Notes: generated by a model not told the origin, from the sequence alone. DNA of 64,000 bases from Erodium maritimum (GCA_963921825.1 OY997588.1:124961203-125025202), one strand, 5' to 3'. Counted from the first letter of the stretch, positions 11,510 through 24,908 are shown. Translations and numbers: made by a program.

Positions 11510-12124
11510 TTAGGGTTATATACTTTTTGGTACCCTTATGTTACGTCCACGAACGATTTGATACCCTTTTGAATTTTTATTCCAATTTGGTACCCTTATG
11601 TTCGGTCCACGAACGTTTTGAGTTAATGGGGTTAAAAAACTAACAGAGTAATGTGAAATGACCATTTTACCCTTATACTGATTTAGTTGAATTTTGACTT
11701 TAATGTAAAATGACCATTATATCCCTAAGATTTAATTTCATTAATAATTTAATTAATTATTATTCAATAATAATGTTTTATATTTATTTTATTATTTATT
11801 TTCTTTTTACTTTTAAAATTGTATTTATTTATATTTATTATTATTATTATTCATTAATTAATTCTTTTATTATAACTAAGGGTACAATGATAATTTTGTC
11901 TATCAAATTTATAAGCTTAAAATAAGAAAGGGTAAAATCGTCATTTGACACCCCACTTAACTGCACATGACTAACTTAGAGGAATATTCCGTTAGTATTC
12001 TAACAGGATATGCCACTTTCGTCCGTTGACAAAATAAAAGGTACCAAATTGGTCATTTTAAATATAAGCGTACCAAATCGTTCGTGGATGAAACATAGGG
12101 GTACCAAAAAGTATATAACACTAA
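11510..12124. mobile_element. MITE with about 50-bp inverted ends
   Basis: The left end reads TTAGGGTTATATACTTTTTG and the right end is its imperfect reverse complement. Both arms carry GGTACC and CGTTCGTGG-like words (about 11520-11620 and 12040-12120). The centre is strongly AT-rich and non-coding. Internally GGGTAAAATCGTCATTT resembles the GGGTATTTTCGTCAT motif of the other MITEs. The flanks are A-rich, so the target duplication is unclear. Confidence 0.65.
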
Positions 12125-12354
12125 AAATTAAACAAATATATCCATTAATAAAACATCATAAAAGATATTTTAAAATTTTATGTACTTTATATTAAATTTT
12201 AAATAACTCTCCTAACCTCTTGTCTTCATAATCTAATCTATCTATTTCAAAAAAAGAATAAAAAAAGAACTTAATTTACCTTATCTTCATTACCACTCTC
12301 CATTCATCTTCCTCAATTCTTCTTTTCAAAACTGCTCATTCTCAACCATTGTTG

Positions 12355-12866
12355 TAAAAGTCCCCGCCTAGTCTACTTAGGCACCCGCCTAAGCCCCAAA
12401 ATATATAAAAACGCTCGACTCGTCGCCTCACTTAGGCCTCAAAATCTGAAAATCATCCGACTCATCGTCCCGCCCGATTGGTTTGAAACTTGGGACTCTG
12501 AATTGTGAAATGAGACCTTTAAAACAGAAATGAAAAAAATGAGAGACACATTATGTTTGTAATAGTCTTGAATTTCTTTATAAAAAGAATATTAGATGTG
12601 TTTGTCATTATAATTTAGATTTTTATTAAAATTTAGAGTAAAATCAAAATGAGAGCATTATTAGTTTTAGTTTTTTTTTGTATTTTGACACTTGATATTT
12701 TTTATATTATACAGATATAATATATATTTTGATTTTTTATTATATTTGTATAATATATATTTAATAATAATTAAAAATATTAAAAACTTAAATTCGTTTA
12801 GTAGTCCCCGCCTAACGCCTAGGGGTCCTAACCGTCTGACTAGCGCCTAACGCCTTTTACATTCAT
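12355..12866. mobile_element. Possible MITE with CGCCTA-rich ends
   Basis: The left edge TGTAAAAGTCCCCGCCTAG and the right edge CTAGCGCCTAACGCCTTTTACA are roughly inverted, and CGCCTA words are clustered at both ends around an AT-rich core. No clean target duplication was seen and the boundaries are approximate. Confidence 0.35.
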
Positions 12867-12889
12867 GCTCTCAACCCAGCTTTCAGAAC

Positions 12890-14606
12890 AACAAAAGCAC
12901 ATCCCTCCTACAAGACGTAGCGACGACTTCTCCCTCTATAAGACGCAGCGACGACTTTACGGGCACCTCTGGTATAATGTGTAGATTTGGTCGGACCTCT
13001 CCGTATACGACGGTGTGTCGATAGTGGTGGATATTTTGTTGGCGTTCTGATCCACCATGGAGACGACACCACGACCAAAGAAATCAAATCTAAACCACGA
13101 CGAGGAGACCAACAACGAAATAGTGTCTTAGTCCAAGACGAGCTTCTTCTTTGGCGGATATGGGCTCCTCCGACCTCGTTGTTCATAGATCTGCAACGAG
13201 ATGTGTTCTGATGGCGATTTCATGCTCTTCTGAAAATTGTTTTGAAGCCCTGGTCGAACGCTCTTTGACGACCAGTGGTCGCGACCTCTGCTCCGGGACG
13301 ACGTCCTTTGCTTCGAGAAGGCTTGGTGATGGCCGGACGCGCTTTGACGGGGCTACGACTATTGAAGTTCCCTTTGCTAGTAGAATTCTTCCTTGCTTGT
13401 TTATCGAAGTTAGGTGTTCTTGGGATGCCGGAGTTGGCTTTGCTCGTGGGTCTTTGGTCGGCTGGAGCAGACCTTGTCGGAGCAAGACTTACTCGTGGGT
13501 CCCTGGTTGCCCTGAGGATCAGCGAATCTGCCTTTTTCTTGGCTGGCTGGACCTCGCTCGCTGGATCTCGGGTGTTGGCCCCCAATGCTTCATCTCCTTC
13601 TTTGATTTCAGCGCTCCTTGTATTGGTTTCCTCCGTCGCTGTTGCATTTGTCGTCACATGTGATTCGTTCAAGATCTGACATGGGACACACTTTTTCACC
13701 TACTTGGTTGTAGATTGTCATGGATCTAATTTCGTCTGTTTGCATTCGTGATGCTCGGTTGTTTATCATTATCGACAACTCATCTTAGATCTGGCGTAGG
13801 ACGCATTTCTTGATCCTTTGGTTGTACATCATAGTGTATTTAGTCGAGTTTGTGGTGCTCGAGTCCCGGTTGGTAAGGAACTCATCACTTTGCATGCACT
13901 TATTCTATAGCTTGTGGAGGCTCTACTCTTGCCTTAGTTTTAGACTCGTTTAGACCTTCTCTATCTCCCTTCCATTTCGTTGGTGGGGGTCCGTCGGTCA
14001 GTTTAGGTGTTGGCCTCTGACGGGTTCTTCTTGGTTGTTGGGCCTCTGTTGGAAGTCGAGAGGTTTTTGTTTCTTTGGGTTTTGATTTTCAACGGTCTTG
14101 TCTACCGAGCAACCTCTTCTGATCAACGTTGTTGACTGCCAACGTGTTAGTGTCTATTTAACTTTTGAGTTGATGGCTCAGATGAGGTGGTTTGTTTTCC
14201 TCAAGTTCAGGTGAGTTTGGAGGTGTTTACCTATCTCAATGGTATTCATAGTTGAAAAATTAGGGTTATGAACCTTTTTTTTTGTTTCTGTGTGCTTCAT
14301 GATAGAAAATTTTGGGTTTCAGACATCTTTTAATTGTACTTAATGGTCGTAAAACATGGTGTTAAGACCTTGGTCGAGGTTCCTTTCATAGGGATTCTCT
14401 TTATTTGTATTCGTCTAATTCGTTTATGATCTCTTCTTTGGTTTGAGGCTGAGACATGTTCAATCCTCTGATCTATCTGTTTTGGACTAAATTAATTCTG
14501 TCTTCAGATTTGTATGGTTATGTTAGTGTTTGTTATTTCATATATTTCATATCTTTCATCATCTGAAATATAGTTTTATAATATGCTTTATTGGTAAAAA
14601 AAATTA
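12890..14606 (+). mobile_element. Probable non-autonomous LINE-like retroposon
   Basis: A GC-rich first half (about 12900-13700) is followed by a T-rich half ending CTTTATTGGTAAAAAAA at about 14606, again an L1-like 3' end in plus orientation. The GC-rich half is open on both strands for up to about 170 codons. The minus-strand frame at 13699-13220 is rich in Lys, Arg, Ser and Thr, but no domain is recognisable on either strand. The left end is approximate and no target duplication was found. Confidence 0.35.
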
Positions 14607-14741
14607 TATAAGATTTGTTTGGAAACGAAAAAAATTGTGTTGTTTATTTATATCTCAAAATTTGAACATCTTTCTTCATATTAGGCTCGAACATTATGCT
14701 AAAATATAAAGATCCAACTATTTAAAAATTGTAGGCGAATA

Positions 14742-15406
14742 GATAAAATGGTAAACCTAGAGTTATCGCAGTCAAGATTGAGCAACAATGTCGAGACAAT
14801 CCCAACCTTGCCTTTATGTCTCATCTCTGGTTCTTGTCGTTGCTCGTCCTCCTAGGGACCGTTGAGGTGTTCACGACTGGCGAGCTGTTGGAGTACGCTG
14901 CATCCTTCACAAGGACGAGGAGCCTCAGCAACGCGCTATTCTCAAGCGGGGTCGGGAACCCTTTTGATTACGGTGGTTTTCACGTTCATGGAGGGGACCA
15001 TAGGAGGTGTCACCGGCGAGGGTTGAGGGATGTCTGCGTGTGGATGGTTGTGAAGACAACGACCTTATTTGGCGGAAAAAATAGAGTGGAGGAAGATCGG
15101 CAGCCTCGTTTGACGGCGATGAAAGGAGCAAAGAAGGATTATCTCATGGGAGCGAAAACGGAAAGGGGAGCGACCCAACACCATCTCGTGTCCATCTTGG
15201 TTTTTGTTGGTTTGAGGTGCTTTTTGGGTCTGGCGTACATGTTCTTGAATGCCCTGTCGTTGTCACAGCCGGTCTATATTTTTTTAGGCCACCTGACATT
15301 TACACCGTTTGTTTCTTCCTTAGGAGAACCCTAAATTTCTATGGCGTCTCTCACCACGGTGGAGAGTAAAAGGGGAGTAGTGTGAGAGTTAAAACCCGGA
15401 GAGGGG
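14742..15406 (+). mobile_element. Left half of a LINE-like retroposon split by the Athila-type element
   Basis: This half and 28460-29472 appear to be one retroposon of about 1.7 kb. TAGGCGAATA ends just left of it (14732-14741) and TAGGTGAATA begins just right of the other half (29473-29482), a 9-of-10 match that can serve as its target duplication. The 13-kb element interrupts it with its own perfect AGGGG duplication. Frames here are degenerate and no complete protein is seen. Confidence 0.5.
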
Positions 15407-16928
15407 TGATGTGGACGCAAAAATGCATCGTTTTCGATGTTTTTAAGCCCACATCTTAAGCTTTTCGGTCTCGGGAATAGGTTGTTTAATGCATTTCTTC
15501 TTACTTTTGTGTAGTGAGCCCTGAGTCTAGAGTTTCCAGGTATTTGGAGAAAAACGAGGGTATTTGTCAGAACAAATAAGCCGAGCAGCTGCAGGACAGA
15601 AGATCGAGCCAAGAACGGGCAACTAACTTTGGATCCTCAGAGCCATACGGTCCGTATGGGAATCCGGGCCGGAACAACGCCCATTCCGTGCGACCTACCG
15701 GGCCGGAATGCCACACGGTCCGTGCGGGTTACCGGGTGCCTGAAGGGGGAAAAAGAGACGTGCTCTCTGTTTTGATACGGAACCTAACCCGGTCCGTATT
15801 GCATGGAGGGATGGTATGTGATGCGTCTCGTATCACTTAGAGGGCCGGCAGCTGACACGTTCCGTGCCACTTAGAGGGCCGGAATGTGGCATGTTCCGTG
15901 CCACGCTCCGTGCCACGCGTGATCAGACCTGCGTTTTCAGAAACCCTATTTAAGCAATTTCAAGAGATAATTTGGGGGGTTACGAATTTTGGGAGCAAAA
16001 AGGAGAACTTTGGAGCTAGGGCTTGGAGCTTGAAGGAAGAAGAGTGCATCTTAGAGCTAGGATTGAAGACTATTGTGATTTTACATTTCATACTTGGGTA
16101 TTGTGTATCAAACTCAATTACACTATGTTTATTTATATGTCTTCTTCTTCACTTTACTTGTTCTTCTTCTCCATCACGAGCTAAGCTTCCATTGATCTAG
16201 GGCTAGGGGAAGCAATATGAGTAATTGATTCAATGGGTTTGTAGTTACATTGTGCAATTTGTGTTTAGGATAATGTTTACATAATTTGGATTTAATGCTT
16301 CATCATAATGGCCACCTGATAGTTGATTAGGTTTTAGCACTCAATAATCGAAAGCTGAGAGTGATAAAAGGACTAAGGATTATGTAACTCGGGTTTAAAT
16401 CTAGTCTCTAATAAAGTTAGGTTAACACGAGTGTAACAGCTATAGGCGTATAAACTGAAAGTTAGAGGAGTTCATGAATCGTAATGATGTATGTCTCACT
16501 ACACCCAGATTAAAATAACTAGGTGGTCAGATTATATTAGGGACCTAATTCGATCGAAAGATGTTTAGGACCAGCTGAGAGAACTTCCGTTACCTTTAGA
16601 CTTACCTTATTTGCACATGTAAACACAAACCCCTGCGAGTCAATAGTCATATTGTGACCCCGTTAAAGCCCTAGATCACCTTTTCCCCTGAATTTCACTA
16701 ACACTTGAACTTTGCTCTTAGTTTATTTCAATTTGCTTTACTATTTGTTGTTTAGAACTTTCAAAACGAAAACCAATCAATTCTCAGAAACAGATTAATA
16801 ATAGATTATAAATCGAGTGACTGTGTTACTGCTCCCTTGGGTACGATAACCGGACTTAAAACCGATTTACTACTTGACGACCAGTGCGCTTGCCGCGCCC
16901 TTTTTGTGAGTTAATTCTCAGGGCGTCA
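15407..16928 (+). repeat. 5' LTR of the Athila-type element
   Basis: It starts TGATGTGGACGCAAAAATG and ends AATTCTCAGGGCGTCA, and is colinear with 26938-28459. It contains a stretch at about 15632-15920 rich in CGGTCCGTR and GGGCCGG words, which also occur in the internal spacer 22690-23460. Confidence 0.92.
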
Positions 16929-16934
16929 AGTTAA

Positions 16935-16951
16935 TGGCGCCGTTGCCGGGG
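16935..16951 (+). other. tRNA-Asp-type primer-binding site
   Basis: TGGCGCCGTTGCCGGGG lies six bases after the 5' LTR. This sequence is characteristic of Athila and Tat elements, which prime from tRNA-Asp. Confidence 0.85.
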
Positions 16952-17015
16952 AGCAACTAAGGCAACACTTTATATTTCTAATCTGTTTTGAGACTGTTTC
17001 ACTTATTTTTTTTTT

Positions 17016-20000
17016 ATGCACTTGCGATCTCACCAATCTCCGAGCCTATTTACTGTAGATCTTGAAGAGGTTGAGAGGAACGCTAGGCTATTGAAAAGGG
17101 AGCGGAAAGCAGCTACAATGAACCTCCCACCTGGGAACGACCCGAATGACCTGATCAATCAGTTGAGGCAAGATGGCACAGATCAGCACACGCCACAACC
17201 TCCTGGTAGGAATCAACAAGCAATCTTGGGGCAGCAAGGAAACAATCTACCTGTGATTGAAGCAGCACCAAGACAAAGGGTACTGATGGAGTACGGTACC
17301 CCCTTTTCTATAGGGGGTGGATCAAGTATTGCAACCCCAACAATTGCAGCCAATCAATTCAAGATTGATAGCTCACTCTTGCATCTGCTAAAGAGTGACC
17401 TATTTCATGGGAATGCACACGAGGATCCTCTCGGCCATCTGACAACATTTTCAGAGATTTGCGCTACATTCAAGACGAATGGAGTCCCAGAAGAGGCAAT
17501 ACGGCTCCTAGCTTTTCCTTTCTCATTGAAAGATAAAGCGAGTCATTGGTTAAGATCCTTTCCAATAGGAACCATCAGAACCTGGGATCAGCTGGCAGAA
17601 CTATTTCTGAACCAATACTTTCCTCCAAAGAAAACAGTGCAGCTAAGAGCGTCAATTAGTTCATTCAAGCAACAAGGTGATGAGTCGCTGGTTGAGGCAT
17701 GGGAAAGGTTCTCAGGTTACCTGAGGCAATGTCCCCATCATGGCATCCCCTTGTGGTTATACATGCAGACTTTCTATGCGAGATTGAATCCAGGAAGTCA
17801 AGCTCAGTTGGACTCCGCAGCGAGTGGGTCTTTTGTACAAAGAACACCAGAAGAAACTGTCGAACTCCTGAATTTGATGGTGTCCAACAATGCATGGCAC
17901 TCTGAGAGAGGAGCGGTACCAAGCACAGTCAATGCAGTAGACCCCTCGATTATGCACAAGATGATGGAACAGATGCAAATCATGACACAAAAGGTGGACC
18001 ATATACAAAGGCAGTTCGGTCAATTCGATCAAATGGGCGATCCATCATGGGAGGAAACTGCAAAATACTTGGAGGGCATGTCCAAGGCCAAGATCGATCC
18101 GTTGATAAATGACCCATACTCGTCCACTTATAATTCAGGGTGTAAGAACCACCCCAATTTCTCATGGAAACCTCAGGGACAGAATTCAAATCCCCCTGGT
18201 TATCCACAAAGATCTCAAGGGCAGGGTTATCAACAGAGGAACCAAAATCAGCACTACCAACATAATACCCAGAATGCCAATTCCCAAGAGTCTTCCTCAA
18301 AAATGGAAAAGATGATGCTCTCACTTTTGACTCAATTTGAAGAAAAGAATAGGAGAGACGAAGAGAAGAATAGGAGAGATGAGGAAGAGAAAAAGATGAC
18401 CCATGCTCGTTTCCAAGCTCTGGAGACTCAGGTTGGGCAGTTGTCCCAAGCTATGCATACGAGAGCACCTGGAAGCCTACCCAGCAATACTGAGAAGAAT
18501 CCTAGGGAAGGAGCTCATGCAATAGCTTTGAGGTCCGGGAAGCAGCTAGAAGGACCTGTGGAAGAAGAGGAGCCAGAGGTAGCAAGGACTCCAAAGCAAG
18601 AGGACAATGTTGAGGAACTGGAGCAGAATGCAAGCTCAGAGTCTACTGAGGATCAAAGGCCCGCAAAAGGTAAGAAGGTAAGGGAGTCCTTAGTTGAGAC
18701 AGAAACGAGGACTCCACCTCTTCCTTTTCCCTCTGTGTGCAAGAAAAATAAATTAGATAAGCAATATTCTAAATTTCTGAACATGTTTAGGAAGTTAGAA
18801 ATCAATATACATTTTCTTGATGTTATACAGAGTATGCCAATTTATGCTAAATTTCTTAAGGATATCATTACTAACAAGAGAAAATTAGGGGAACATGAGA
18901 CAGTGAATCTTAGTGAAGAATGTTCTGCAGTACTACTCAATAAGTTACCCCCTAAGCTTAAAGACCCAGGTAGTTTCACTTTGCCATGTGAGATGGGGAA
19001 AATATCTTTTGCTAGAGCCTTATGTGACTTAGGAGCAAGCATAAATTTAATGCCCTTATCCGTCTTTAAGAAATTGGGATTAGGAGAGGAACCTATACCA
19101 ACATCAGTAACCCTACAACTAGCAGATAGATCTATAAAATATCCAAGAGGTATTATTGAGGATGTGTTAGTCAAAGTAGGTAAATTTATATTTCCTGCTG
19201 ATTTTATAATCTTGGATATGGCTGAGGACTATGAGATTCCACTGATTTTGGGTAGGCCCTTTTTGGCCACAGCTCGAGCCCTTATAGATGTGGAACAAGG
19301 TAAGTTGACCTTGAGATATGGTCAGGAAGAAGTAGTCTACAATGTGTTTAAATCTATGAAACATGCTAGTCCTGATAATACATGTTTTCGAATCGATGCT
19401 TATGATCATGTTATTCAAGAGAATTTTAATATGTGTGAATTTGAGACTCCTCTTGAGGCATGTTTAGTAGACAGTATTGATGAAATATGTGTATCTTCAC
19501 AGGAAGGTGCAGATGAAGTGATCCAGATGTTGGAGGCTTGTCCACCTTGGAACACTCGTAAAACCCCCAAGTTTATCACATTGGAAGAAACTTCGGGGCC
19601 AAAGTTGAAGCCCTCAATAGAACAAGCCCCAGAACTTGAATTGAAAACCCTTCCTGAGTCTCTTAAATATGTATTTTTAAATGACAATAGCACGTTACCT
19701 GTAATAATTTATGCTGCATTGTCACCTCTACAAGAAGAAAAGTTGATGAGAGTTCTAAAGGGGCATAAAAAGCATTTGGATGGACCATTGCAGACATTCA
19801 AGGGATAAGTCCAGCCACATGCATGCACAAGATACTCATGGAAGATGATCACAAGCAAAGTGTGAAGCAGCAAAGAAGACTAAACTCGTTGATGCAAGAA
19901 GTAGTGAAAAAGGAGGTAATCAAGCTCCTAGATGCAGGTATCATCTATCCTATTTCTGTTAGTGCGTGGGTTAGTCTAGTTCAGTGTGTGCCTAAAAAGG

Positions 20001-22538
20001 GGGGAATTACAGTAGTGAAAAATGATAATGATGAATTAATCTCAACTAGGACCGTTACAGGATGGAGAGTATGTATTGACTATAGGAAATTGAATGATGC
20101 CACCCGTAAGGACCATTTCCCCCTACCTTTTATCGATCAAATGTTAGAGAGATTAGCAGGACATGACTATTATTGCTTCTTAGATGGATATAGCGGGTAT
20201 AACCAAATTTCCATAGACCCTAAAGACCAAGAGAAAACTACTTTTACTTGTCCTTATGGTACATTTGCATATAGGAGAATGCCTTTTGGTTTATGCAATG
20301 CTCCCGCTACATTTCAAAGATGCATGCTTGCAATATTTCATGACATGGTAGGCACATATCTAGAAGTGTTCATGGATGATTTTTCTTTGTTTGGTTCCTC
20401 ATATGATAACTGCTTAAGTAATTTAGATGATGTATTAACAAGGTGTGAGGAATCAAATCTGGTGCTTAATTGGGAAAAATGTCATTTCATGGTTACACAG
20501 GGAATAGTCTTAGGACATAAAATTTCCTCAAAAGGGATTGAGGTAGACACAGCTAAGGTGGATGTAATTGGGAAATTACCTCCGCCTGATTCAGTAAAAC
20601 GGGTTAGGAGCTTTTTAGGACATGCAAGCTTTTATCGTAGATTCATAAAGGGATTTTCAGAACTATCTAAACCACTAAGTAATTTAATTGTTAAAGATGT
20701 TCCTTTTGTTTTTGATGATGCTTGTCTAACTGCTTTTAAAACTCTTAAAAGAGAAGTTAGTAAATGCACCTGTTACGGTAAGCCCCGATTGGTCTCTACC
20801 TTCCGAACTCATGTGTGATGCTAGTGATCTAGCTATTGGGGCTGTCCTAGGACAGAGAAAAGACAAGGTATTCCATATAATTTACTACGCTAGTAGAGTA
20901 CTGAATGAAGCTCAGGTAAATTACGCTACAACTGAAAAAGAATTACTTGCTGTAGTATTTGCATGTGAAAATTTTCATTCCTATCTAATCTTGTCTAAGG
21001 TAATGGTATATACTGATCATGCTGCCCTGAAATATTTGTTGAGTAAAAAAGATGATAAACCTAGATTACTGCGATGGATACTTTTGTTGCAGGAATTTGA
21101 TTTAGAAACTAAGGATAAGAAAGGGGTAGAAAATGTAGTTGCTGATCACCTATCTAGGATTGAAAATCCTTACGAAAACACTAACATGCCTATAAATGAG
21201 GAGTTCCCTGATGAACACCTCTATAAAGTAGATGACCAAAAAGCCCCATGGTTTGCACATTTTGCAAATTATTTGGTTTCAGGGATAGTACCCGAGGATT
21301 TAACATCCCACCAGAAAAAGAAATTTATACATGATGCAAAAGATTATATATAGGATGATCCTCTTTTGTTTAAGGTTTGTGCAGATCAAATGATAAGGAA
21401 GTGTGTACCCGACCCTGCAATCCAAGAGATCCTCTTCCCTTGTCACGGGGGAGAAGTAGGAGGGCATTTTGGTCCTGTCAGAACAGCTCGTAAGGTGCTT
21501 CAGTCAGGTTTTTATTGGCCTACACTCTTTCATGATGCCTATGTATATGTCAAATGCTGTGATCGATGCCAGCACACAGGTAATATCTCTAGGAGGCAGG
21601 AGATGCCAATGAACGTCTCTCTTGAGGTAGAATTATTTGACCTTTGGGGGATCGATTTTATGGGACCTTTTCCACGCTCGAATAGTAATGAATACATTCT
21701 GGTGGCTGTGGATTACGTATCCAAATGGGCAGAAACAGTGGCTCTGCCCACAAATGACCATAAATCGGTATTAGCCTTTTTAAAGAAAAATATTTTTTCC
21801 CGGTTTGGTGTACCTAGGGCAATAATTAGTTATGGTGGAAAACACTTCTGCAAAAAATATTTTTGGAAACTCTTAGCTAGCTATGGAGTCCACCATCGAC
21901 TTGCCACACCTTATCATCCCCAAACTAGTGGTCAAGTAGAAGTGACCAATAGGGAACTAAAGAGTATCTTGGAAAAGACCGTCAATGCATCTAGGAAGGA
22001 TTGGTCTACCAAGCTTGATGATGCTCTCTGGGCTTACAGAACTGCATTTAAAACCCCTACTGGTTGTTCACCTTATAGACTTGTGTATGGGAAATCTTGT
22101 CACTTGCCTGTTGAATTAGAACATAAAGCTTTTTGGGCAATTAAATTCCTTAACTTTGATCCCCTAGCTTGTAGTTTAAACAGAGTAGTACAAATAAATG
22201 AACTGGAGGAATTCTGATCTCAAGCCTATCACAATGCTGCACTGTACAAGGAGAGAACAAAGGCATGGCATGACAAGAACATCAATCCTAGAGAATTCAA
22301 AGAAGGAGACCGGGTTTTGCTCTACAATTCTAAACTCAAACTCATAGCTGGTAAGCTCGTTTCAAAGTGGAGTGGGCCTTTTCGGGTGATGAGGGTTCTC
22401 TCTAAGGGAGCCGTCGAGATCTCCGATGGTAAAGGGGCCCCATTTTTAGTGAATGGGCATAGAATCAAGCACTACTACGGTGGTATGATTGGGAATCAGG
22501 AAGTATTTTTCCTACAAGAGCCTGAAGTTGAGGTGTAG
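17016..22538 (+). pseudogene. gag-pol region of the Athila-type element
   Basis: The region reads in order as: capsid-type gag (LLAFPFSLKDKASHWL, WERFSGYLRQCPHHGI); a coiled glutamate- and lysine-rich linker; an aspartic protease (ALCDLGASINLMPLSVF, ILGRPFLATARA); reverse transcriptase (FLDGYSGYNQISI, RRMPFGLCNAPATFQRCM); RNase H ([24 protein letters not shown]); and integrase ([43 protein letters not shown]). The family is clear. The region is a fossil with a few interruptions and is not expected to make a working polyprotein. Confidence 0.9.
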
Positions 22539-22539
22539 A

Positions 22540-22606
22540 GGTGGCCTAAGCCGCCTTTAAGTCGAGCCAACGACGTTAAACAAAGGCGCTTTTCGGGAGG
22601 CAACCC
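22540..22606 (+). other. Stem plus conserved 46-nt motif, copy 1
   Basis: Immediately after the pol reading frame is a 6-bp stem (GGTGGC / GCCGCC, 22540-22555), then 5 nt, then a 46-nt motif (22561-22606) starting GTCGAGCCAACGACGTTAAA and ending GGGAGGCAACCC. The first 14 bases can form a GTCG/CGAC mini-hairpin. A second copy with the same layout lies at 24909-24980. The function is unknown; it is probably an RNA-level signal. Confidence 0.75.
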
Positions 22607-22689
22607 GAGGTTTGTATATTCATTTATTTTTCTTTTTGTTGAGCTGATTAAGGATATATGTCACTTCAGGTACCAAGATTTGTGGTCTG

Positions 22690-23460
22690 AAGGAGAAAAA
22701 AATGCATTGTTCTGATCCTCAGAGTCATACGGAAAGGGCCACACAAAAGGCCTCCTTGTGACACGGAACGGATGCCAAACCGGGCCACCAAGACGCTCAT
22801 CAGGGGCTTCAAAATGGGCCGGTACAAGGCCCTTTACGGGTCATACGAAGGGCCGGGGTGTAATACGGTACAGGGTACCTACCGGGCCGGATTGAGATGC
22901 AGACCGGGCCCCCAAACGGGCCTGCTTGTCGCGCGTTCCGGTTTACATATCGTGCTGCACTAATGGGCCTCCCTTTTATCTGATCCCTTTCCTAAACACC
23001 TCAGCCACCACTCCTTTTCCTTTCACCTTATCTCTTCGTTCCACCACACCTACACCTTCTTCTCCACAGCAACCCCCATTCTCATCCCATTCCTCAACAT
23101 AAACCTTTATCTTCACCAACCATTCCTCCCAGTCCAATTCAACCCCGACTCACAAGAAAAAAAAATCACAGGCGCATTAGGGAGACCTTCGCGTGGCGCA
23201 TTATGGGCCGTCCCAGGACCTCTCCGGCGCTCATTCCGACGTCTAAAGCGAAGCTCTGGGTTCTGCGTTTCGGCACGGTTGGTGACACGTCCCGTGTTGT
23301 ATTCCCGCACGGTCAGCAGCCCGTCCCGTATCGTGTTCCGGCCCGGTAGGAAGAACGGTCTGGTTGACCATCCAGCCCTCCAAGGAGTCCGTTCCGTGCT
23401 GCATTCCGACGCGTCCTGTGACACGCCTCGTTCCTCATTCCGTGCAGAACCAGGAAATTC
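22690..23460 (+). repeat. GC-rich spacer with LTR-like words
   Basis: The spacer between pol and the second coding block begins with GATCCTCAGAGTCATACGG (22714-22732). This matches the LTR word GATCCTCAGAGCCATACGG (15632-15650) except for one base, and is followed by repeated GGGCCGG and ACGGTMC-type words, as in the LTR. It seems to be an old duplicate of an LTR segment. It may act as a leader or promoter for the downstream block, which is inference. Confidence 0.55.
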
Positions 23461-23463
23461 AAA

Positions 23464-24666
23464 ATGTCGGGTATAATCGGCTATGCAAGGAAGAGAACTC
23501 GAAAGGGCAAATCAGGGGAAGGATCAAGCTCCCAAACAAGGAATCAAGAAGCCCCGGAGCAACCTGTGGAAAATTGGATTGACACGAGTCCACAGCCGAT
23601 ACGTCCTCGTTCGCCTGACTCGGATATAGGTACCCCTGGCATCCCTTGCCTAATTTTTAGTGGTAATAATGCGCGGAACACACGAATCGAGCTTCTACAG
23701 GGAAGAGAAATAATGACACCCAAGTTTGTCGACTTGGGCTTTGTGCAAACAGGACTCCGGTGCAGGGAGGAGTTTATCAACCGACTGGAAGAAGTCGGTT
23801 GGTCAACTCTTTCCACTTGGTATCCTTGCTCCTTTAGGAACCTAACACTGGAGTTCTTGGGGTCATTTAGCATTCGATGGGCCAATGACGACAGGGTCGT
23901 GTGTTTCCGGTTGTGTGGACGAGAGTTCCGACTCTCCCAAAGGGAGTTCGGGCTAGCTCTTGGTTTCACTCCCTATGAGGGGGACATACCCGACCCACCC
24001 ACAGTAGCGGAATGCTGGACACATATTTCAAAGTCGGGGGATGGCTTTAACAACAGTCCGAATGCTACTCGGTTGAAATCCCCGGTGCTGAGATATTTCC
24101 ACAAGGTTCTACCGTACACCATTTTTGGTAGGGCAGACAATGCTCATACTCTCACACATCGGGAAATAAAAATTGTGTACTGCTTTGAGGTGGGAAGAAG
24201 AGCTCCCTTTGAATTTTCTATCCTGGAGTATTTGGAGGAACAGAGCAAGAAGAAAAGTGGAAAAATTGGGTGTGCTGCAATAGCTACCCAATTGGCACAA
24301 TCTCTCGGAATGTGGGATGATCCACAAGAGGAAGCCATGCCTCTTCCCACTTAGGGGGATTACATAGACAGAGTCATCTTCAGCAAGAAGGAGTTATATG
24401 AGGGTGTTGGGGGTAATCTGACACTAAAGGAGAGAGTGATGGGTCTGGAGGAGGAGATGACTGACCTCCGGGATGAGGTAGCTGACTTGAGACAGGGCCA
24501 GGGCAGGCATAACATTATTCTCATGAGTCAGTCCATTGATATTCGGCACGTCCGAGAGCAAGTGGATCTCTGGAAGGATGTGCCGGGCCACATTGATTGG
24601 ATTAGGCAGCGGATGGAGGCACCTTGGTACCAGTCCCGACCTGGGGGTTCCTCGGGGAACCAGTGA
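23464..24666 (+). pseudogene. Second coding block of the Athila-type element
   Basis: The block begins MSGIIGYARKRTRKGK with a basic, polar N-terminus. It continues with a compact domain (FLGSFSIRWANDDRVVCFRL, LSQREFGLALGFTPYEG) resembling the plant retrotransposon ORF annotated as the ATHILA ORF1-like family, and ends in a coiled-coil-like stretch (VMGLEEEMTDLRDEVADL). In Athila elements the block after pol is often called env-like, but I see no convincing envelope signal such as a clear signal peptide or fusion region. It is a fossil with at least one interruption. Confidence 0.6.
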
Positions 24667-24908
24667 GACCCGCCCCACAGGCGGGTCACTTTATATCCTT
24701 TTTGTATATATGTGTTGAGTTTCTCCATTATTATTTTGATATGCCTGTTGTGTGTCTCACTGATTTTCTATGCTGTCAGCAGCGCTCTGGCGTCATGGTT
24801 ATGGAGGAGCTCTATCTTTCTATTTTTCGTGCTTTTTAATGTGTTTTCTATTTTTGAGTCTGTGTCTAGCAGGTGCTCTGCCGATCAGTGGCTTCTGGAG
24901 CAATGCTT

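Noticed and set aside
12908-13699. Frames up to about 170 codons on both strands considered as genes
   Set aside because: Both strands are open because of GC content. No domain, no intron signals and an L1-like tail downstream point to a retroposon body.
14816-15334. 172-codon plus-strand frame starting MSHLWFLSLLVLLG, resembling a signal peptide
   Set aside because: It lies in the left half of a degraded retroposon, has no downstream domain, and another frame and strand are also partly open.
23464-24666. Second Athila-type block considered as a true envelope gene
   Set aside because: No clear signal peptide, fusion segment or membrane anchor in the expected order; it resembles the ATHILA ORF1-like family better.
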